A stretch of 64,000 nucleotides of DNA from Planctomycetota bacterium (GTDB taxonomy: Bacteria; Planctomycetota; Planctomycetia; Gemmatales; Gemmataceae): NCBI GenBank assembly GCA_016873225.1, contig VGXS01000007.1, positions 61,496-125,495 of the forward strand, in the 5' to 3' direction. The notes beneath the pieces were generated by a model. It worked only from the letters and a program-made list of their open reading frames with translations. It ran no database searches and was not told where the DNA came from. Shown here in pieces: positions 60,324 to 64,000 of the stretch. Made by a program: the position numbers and the translations under genes. Positions within the stretch are counted from its first letter, which is position 1. Every line of letters starts with the position of its first letter.

Positions 60324-61595
60324 ATGGCAAAGCGTCTGGGCATCATCGTGGGCGGTGGTCCCGCCCCCGGAATCAACGGCGTGATCAGCGCCGTGACCCT
60401 GGAATCCCTCAGGCAGGGATGGGAGGTCATCGGGTTCCGCGACGGATTCAGGTGGCTTGTCCGCGGCGACACCAGCCATGTCTGGAACCTCTCCTCCGAG
60501 GATGTCAGGGGCATCAACATCCGGGGCGGGTCGATCCTTGGCACCGCGCGGGTCAATCCCGCCAAGTCCGAGGAGGACATGGCCCGGGTGCTTGCCGCCT
60601 TCAAGTCGCTGGGCCTCGACCACCTCGTCACCATCGGCGGCGACGACACCGCCTACTCGGGAAGCAAGGTTTACTCCGGCGCGGGAGGCGCGGTTCGCGT
60701 GGCCCATGTGCCCAAGACCATCGACAACGACCTGCCCCTGCCGCCCGGGGTCCCCACCTTCGGGTACGAGACCGCGCGCCAGGTCGGCGTGTCCCTGGTG
60801 AACAACCTCAACGAGGATGCCAGAACCTGCGGCCGATGGTTCCTCGTGGTGAGCATGGGACGCGCCGCGGGTCACCTCGCCCTGGGCATCGGGAAGGCCG
60901 CGGCCGCGGCCGTGACCATCATTCCCGAGGAGTTCGTGAATTCCGCCCCCACCCTTGATTCCGTCGCCGACATCATCCTCGGATCCATCCTCAAGAGTCG
61001 CGCCGAGGGCCGCGATCATGGCGTCGCCGTGCTCGCCGAAGGATTGGTCGAGTCCATTGGCGAGAAGGGCTTGGGCGCGATGTCCGAGGGGCAGCTTGCC
61101 TCCTATGGCAAGATCGAACGCGATCCCCACGGAAACCTCCGCATGGCCGAGATCGACTTCGGCCGCATGATCAGGGATCGCCTCGCCGAAAAGCTTCGCG
61201 CCCTGAAGCTTGGAGTCTCACTCACTTCCAAGGACATCGGCTACGAACTCCGATGCGCCGACCCGGTGCCTTTTGACGCCGAGTACACTCGCGACCTCGG
61301 CTACGGCGCCGTGAAGTTCCTGCTTTCGGATGATTCCGTCAGGTTCGGCGCCATCATCAGCCTCGTGGAGGGCAAGACCCGTCCGCTGCCGTTCGAGACG
61401 ATGCTCAACCCGGCCACCAAGCGCATGCAGACTCGGCGCGTTGATGTTTCCAGCCAGGGTTACGAGTGCGCCCGCCGCTTCATGACCCGCGTGGAACCGC
61501 ACGACCTTTCGGATGACACCAGGCTTGCGGCCCTCGCGAAGGCTTCAGGGATCACACCCGAGGCTTTCAAAACCCTGTTTGCCGCGGTGGCCTGA
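60324..61595 (+). CDS. 6-phosphofructokinase, PPi-type by active-site residues
   Basis: A 423-aa protein started at MAKRLGIIVGGGPAPGINGV; the ORF-track start is 18 codons earlier. Phosphorylates fructose 6-phosphate at the committed glycolytic step. Key sites: GGGPAPGING near 8-17; HLVTIGGDDTAYSG near 100, where Asp in GGDD replaces the Gly of ATP-dependent GGDGS; and AHVPKTIDNDLPLP near 130, where Lys replaces the Gly of PGTIDND. Both changes are the accepted markers of pyrophosphate-dependent enzymes. MGRAAGHLALGIGK and IIPEE follow. The length (about 420) fits the PPi/mixed long clade rather than the 320-aa ATP form. It is monocistronic by position; the preceding gene ends 82 bp upstream. 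Confidence 0.88.
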   Translation: MAKRLGIIVGGGPAPGINGVISAVTLESLRQGWEVIGFRDGFRWLVRGDTSHVWNLSSEDVRGINIRGGSILGTARVNPAKSEEDMARVLAAFKSLGLDHLVTIGGDDTAYSGSKVYSGAGGAVRVAHVPKTIDNDLPLPPGVPTFGYETARQVGVSLVNNLNEDARTCGRWFLVVSMGRAAGHLALGIGKAAAAAVTIIPEEFVNSAPTLDSVADIILGSILKSRAEGRDHGVAVLAEGLVESIGEKGLGAMSEGQLASYGKIERDPHGNLRMAEIDFGRMIRDRLAEKLRALKLGVSLTSKDIGYELRCADPVPFDAEYTRDLGYGAVKFLLSDDSVRFGAIISLVEGKTRPLPFETMLNPATKRMQTRRVDVSSQGYECARRFMTRVEPHDLSDDTRLAALAKASGITPEAFKTLFAAVA

Positions 61596-61615
61596 CATAC
61601 CATGCCTCGGGCTGG

Positions 61616-62674
61616 CTACTGGCCCCGGCTGACCGTGCCCTTCTTCGTGGACATGGCGATCGGCACATCCGGGGGCAGTGGCCGGCCCGCCACGACAACC
61701 TCGCGTCCATGGAGGTGGTCGCGGATCCGCCGGTAGGCGTCGAAGCTGTCCGGATACACGCACAGCGTGATCGCCGTCACCTGTGGATCGAGATGGTCCA
61801 CGATGTTGCGGAAGGCGCTGCCCGGCGCCAGCGCCTTTTCAACAGGCTCGCCCCGCGCCGGGTCGAGCGGCTCGACTTCCCAACCTGTCAGCCCGTAACG
61901 GAACGAGCCCCGGTCATCGGGGATCTCCGTCCTGCCCAAAAGTCCCAGGGGGCGTTCCCTCTCGATGGTGTACCGCAGGCGGAAGGCGCCTGAGGGAGCC
62001 GTGCGTCTTTCAAGGCTCCAGCGCGATCGCAGTTCGTCACCCGCCTCCCTCATACCCTGCTGGATTTCCTCGACCATGGTTCCAAGGTCGATGGCCGTGA
62101 CCCGGTTGTCGCGGATCTCGAAGAGGATTTCCTCCGACTGCACCGTTTGGCTCACGGGAGTCGGGTAGCGGTGCACCTTCTTGGGCGAGGGGGAGGCCTT
62201 CAATTCGGCGATTTTTCGTTCGGCCTCGGCGAGCCTCGCCTTGAGTTCGGCGTCGGGCATCGGCGCCGAGGGCGAGGGCAGGCGCTCGAGCGCGGCCACT
62301 TCGTCGCGCAGAAGCGCCAGGCGCCCATCTTCCCGCCGCCTCGATTCCGAAGCGTCGCGGGCTGTTGCCCGGCCGGCCTCGCCCTCGGACAGCAACCGCG
62401 CGAGTTCGGCCTCCAGGCGGGCCACCGCGTCGGTACCCTTGCGCGCCTCTTTCTCGAGCGGATCAGGCGCTTCCCTGTCCCCGGCGGAAGCCACCATTTC
62501 AGGAAGCGCTTCCGGGACAAACGGCTTGCTGACCGTCGGTCCCTGATAGAGCCGCGCGCCCGCCCACGCCACGAGGATCAGCTTGATGATGATGCCGCAC
62601 ACATTCGCCACGACATCGAGGAACGAGTCGAAGCTGAACGATTCGGGGCGTTCCCTGTGGCGGCGTCGAGACAC
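61616..62674 (-). CDS. TolR/ExbD-like membrane protein with coiled-coil linker
   Basis: A 352-aa protein. The N-terminus RRRHRERPESFSFDSFLDVV is basic and followed by one transmembrane helix (NVCGIIIKLILVAWAGARLY). That layout, with an Asp just before the helix, matches TolR/ExbD-type partners of proton channels in planctomycetes. Residues about 75-165 are Ala/Glu/Arg-rich and probably coiled coil. The C-terminal domain (about 175-352) has EEILFEIRDNRVTAIDLGTM, GSFRYGLTGWEVEPLDPARG and HLDPQVTAITLCVYPDSFDA and is likely periplasmic. It starts 24 bp after the stop of the Gly-rich gene. A TolQ/ExbB-type channel gene would be expected nearby but must lie outside the window. Confidence 0.6.
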   Translation of the reverse strand: MSRRRHRERPESFSFDSFLDVVANVCGIIIKLILVAWAGARLYQGPTVSKPFVPEALPEMVASAGDREAPDPLEKEARKGTDAVARLEAELARLLSEGEAGRATARDASESRRREDGRLALLRDEVAALERLPSPSAPMPDAELKARLAEAERKIAELKASPSPKKVHRYPTPVSQTVQSEEILFEIRDNRVTAIDLGTMVEEIQQGMREAGDELRSRWSLERRTAPSGAFRLRYTIERERPLGLLGRTEIPDDRGSFRYGLTGWEVEPLDPARGEPVEKALAPGSAFRNIVDHLDPQVTAITLCVYPDSFDAYRRIRDHLHGREVVVAGRPLPPDVPIAMSTKKGTVSRGQ

Positions 62675-62698
62675 GGCTGGTTCCTCCGGGAGGCTCGG

Positions 62699-64000
62699 CT
62701 AAGGCCTCAAAGCCTCTCGCAATTCTTCCATGGTTTCGATGGACTGCTGTGACTTCAAGACATCCCAGGACATCAGCAGCGGGTAGATCGCGTGGTAGCT
62801 TCGCAAGCCGTCGTTCCAAACCAGGTAACGCACATGGGCCTTGGGCACCACATCGCCGGGCCTTGCCAGCGCCTTGCGTCTTTCAACCTGCCTTTTCAGT
62901 TCCTCCACGAGCGGATTGTTGTCCGGCGACAGCTCGGCGATGCTGAACTTGCGACCTCCGGGGTGAACAATCGCGCCGTCGCCCCGGCACTCGACGAACA
63001 ACACCAGTTCCGCCGGGCCGGAAAGCTTGGCCAATCGCATGGGCCTCGACGGGGGATTCCTGTCGCGGGCGCGCGGCAAGGGCACAAGCACGCGCCCCAG
63101 GGGCGCCAGGTCATCCGCATCGGGGTCCGGAAGCCCGCCCCCCGAAGTGCCCCCGGCGGGATCCGAACCACCGCCGGAATCCTGGCCACCCGCCAGGTTG
63201 TTTCGGGGCTTGTCAGGGTCTTCGCGCCGCTGGTCGGGAGTGGTTGGATTGGGAGGCGGCAAGGGTGGCGGACCGGTGATCGGTGCCAACGGGCCGCCCG
63301 GGTTTCCCAAAACCATCCCTGCTCCCGGGGTTCCGGCGCCGGGCGCTCCTCCTGGACCTCCGGCGGAACCTTGGCCCATTCCCTCGGCGCCCCCGGGAGG
63401 TCCGCCGGCAATACCTTGGCCAGTGGGGTTTCCACCTGCGCCACCTCGGGCGCTTCCCGAGCCTCCCTGTCCGCCGGCGCCGGAACCGCCCGGCACGCCG
63501 GAACCGCCTTCGGCCTGCCCTTGGTCGGGTTCTGGTTGCAAAACCAATCGCGGCAGGTTCGAGCCGGATGCGCCTCCTGGGATTCCGGGCAATCCCGGTT
63601 GATCCGGGGAACCATTTCCACCGGGGCTTGTGCCAGTTCCCCCCGGTCCGTTGCCGGGAAGCCCGCCGAGGCCGTTTCCATTGGCCCCCGGGGAGTTGGC
63701 GAAGCCTCCGCCACCCATGGCGCCCCCCGGTCCGTTGCCGGGAGGCCCGCCGAGGCCGTTTCCATTGGCCCCCGGGGAGTTGGCGAAGCCTCCGCCACCC
63801 GAGGCGCCCCCCGGTCCATTTCCTATTCCGCCTATGCCTGATCCTGTGGTTCCATTTTCAACCCCGGTTCCACCCACGCCATTGCCGCTAGTGGCTCCCG
63901 TTGGCCCCCGTCCGCCGGAACCGAGGCCGATTCCCCCGCCCGGAATGCCCGGCAAACCGCCGATGCCGCTGCCGTTTTCCGTTCTGTCACCCGGTCCGTA
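62699..64000 (-). CDS. Gly-rich repeat protein, 5' end cut by the window edge
   Basis: The frame stays open to base 64000, so the start lies outside; at least 434 residues are visible. The ORF-track start is a TTG at 63955, not supported. The N-terminal 290 residues are low-complexity Gly/Asn/Pro/Ala sequence with a 28-residue repeat (NGLGG-PGNGPGG type, two full copies plus a partial). The C-terminal 150 residues are folded: RPMRLAKLSGPAELVLFVEC, IVHPGGRKFSIAELSPDNNP, VVPKAHVRYLVWNDGLRSYH and LLMSWDVLKSQQSIETMEEL. This resembles the periplasmic part of the neighbouring TolR-like protein. Possibly a second ExbD/TolR-type subunit with a long disordered linker. Confidence 0.7.
   Translation of the reverse strand, partial: YGPGDRTENGSGIGGLPGIPGGGIGLGSGGRGPTGATSGNGVGGTGVENGTTGSGIGGIGNGPGGASGGGGFANSPGANGNGLGGPPGNGPGGAMGGGGFANSPGANGNGLGGLPGNGPGGTGTSPGGNGSPDQPGLPGIPGGASGSNLPRLVLQPEPDQGQAEGGSGVPGGSGAGGQGGSGSARGGAGGNPTGQGIAGGPPGGAEGMGQGSAGGPGGAPGAGTPGAGMVLGNPGGPLAPITGPPPLPPPNPTTPDQRREDPDKPRNNLAGGQDSGGGSDPAGGTSGGGLPDPDADDLAPLGRVLVPLPRARDRNPPSRPMRLAKLSGPAELVLFVECRGDGAIVHPGGRKFSIAELSPDNNPLVEELKRQVERRKALARPGDVVPKAHVRYLVWNDGLRSYHAIYPLLMSWDVLKSQQSIETMEELREALRP
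63645..63812 (-). repeat. Two tandem 84-bp repeat units encoding 28 Gly-rich residues
   Basis: GGTCCGTTGCCGGGA starts at 63645 and recurs at 63729, and a partial third unit begins at 63813, giving a period of exactly 84 bp. The two full units differ at only a few bases, so the duplication is recent or kept by recombination. It keeps the reading frame of the Gly-rich protein. Confidence 0.85.

Overview
The window looks like a chromosome segment from a member of the Planctomycetota. The DNA is GC-rich. It carries five large secreted proteins of the planctomycete cytochrome type (PSCyt1 heme domain plus DUF1549/DUF1553), six DUF1501 proteins, one DUF1552 protein, a type I sulfatase, and lipid A/LPS core genes. 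The genus cannot be fixed from sequence alone. No phage, transposase, rRNA or CRISPR array was seen.

Layout. 1-3.0 kb: the 3' tail of a gene, a short intergenic tandem repeat, a secreted repeat protein, and an esterase/SMP-30-like pair closed by a terminator. 3.0-5.4 kb: tRNA-Glu, then bpt (N-degron leucyltransferase), a DHH phosphoesterase and an EVE protein on the minus strand. 5.5-19.4 kb, minus strand: lpxK, an uncharacterised coupled gene, hldE, a waaF-like heptosyltransferase, an 891-aa WaaP-like kinase-fold protein and a waaG-like glycosyltransferase form an LPS core block. It is followed by ubiE/menG, hemE, a DUF1552 protein, a SelW-like gene with an in-frame UGA, and an O-antigen-ligase-like membrane protein. 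19.6-24.5 kb: an STN-like secreted protein, aat, a sulfatase and two secreted proteins. 24.6-30.3 kb: a PSCyt1/DUF1553-DUF1501 pair, then an SAH riboswitch controlling ahcY, with a clear terminator. 30.4-33.2 kb: a methyltransferase, a PHP-domain gene broken by an amber codon, and an AT-rich gene-free stretch with a diverged direct repeat. 33.2-51.6 kb, minus strand: a lone DUF1501 gene, then a GntR/FCD regulator followed by four consecutive PSCyt1-DUF1553/DUF1501 pairs joined by start-stop overlaps or gaps under 35 bp. 51.7-64.0 kb: a hydrolase-LamG-propeller fusion, a beta-lactamase-fold hydrolase, a membrane protein, a VWA protein, an SNF2 helicase, a PPi-type phosphofructokinase, a TolR-like protein and a Gly-rich protein cut by the window end.

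The most notable items are: (1) an unannotated 78-residue SelW/Rdx selenoprotein gene at 7304-7540, with CxxU encoded by UGA, a good Shine-Dalgarno and a bacterial-SECIS-like hairpin at the right distance, which the ORF track misses because of the UGA; (2) a textbook SAH riboswitch in front of ahcY; (3) a roughly 17-kb GntR-headed operon of four tandem cytochrome/DUF1501 pairs with a palindromic operator candidate overlapping a TTGACA box; and (4) unusual architectures: an LPS-kinase-like protein with repeated kinase folds, and a LamG domain split by a beta-propeller behind an esterase domain.
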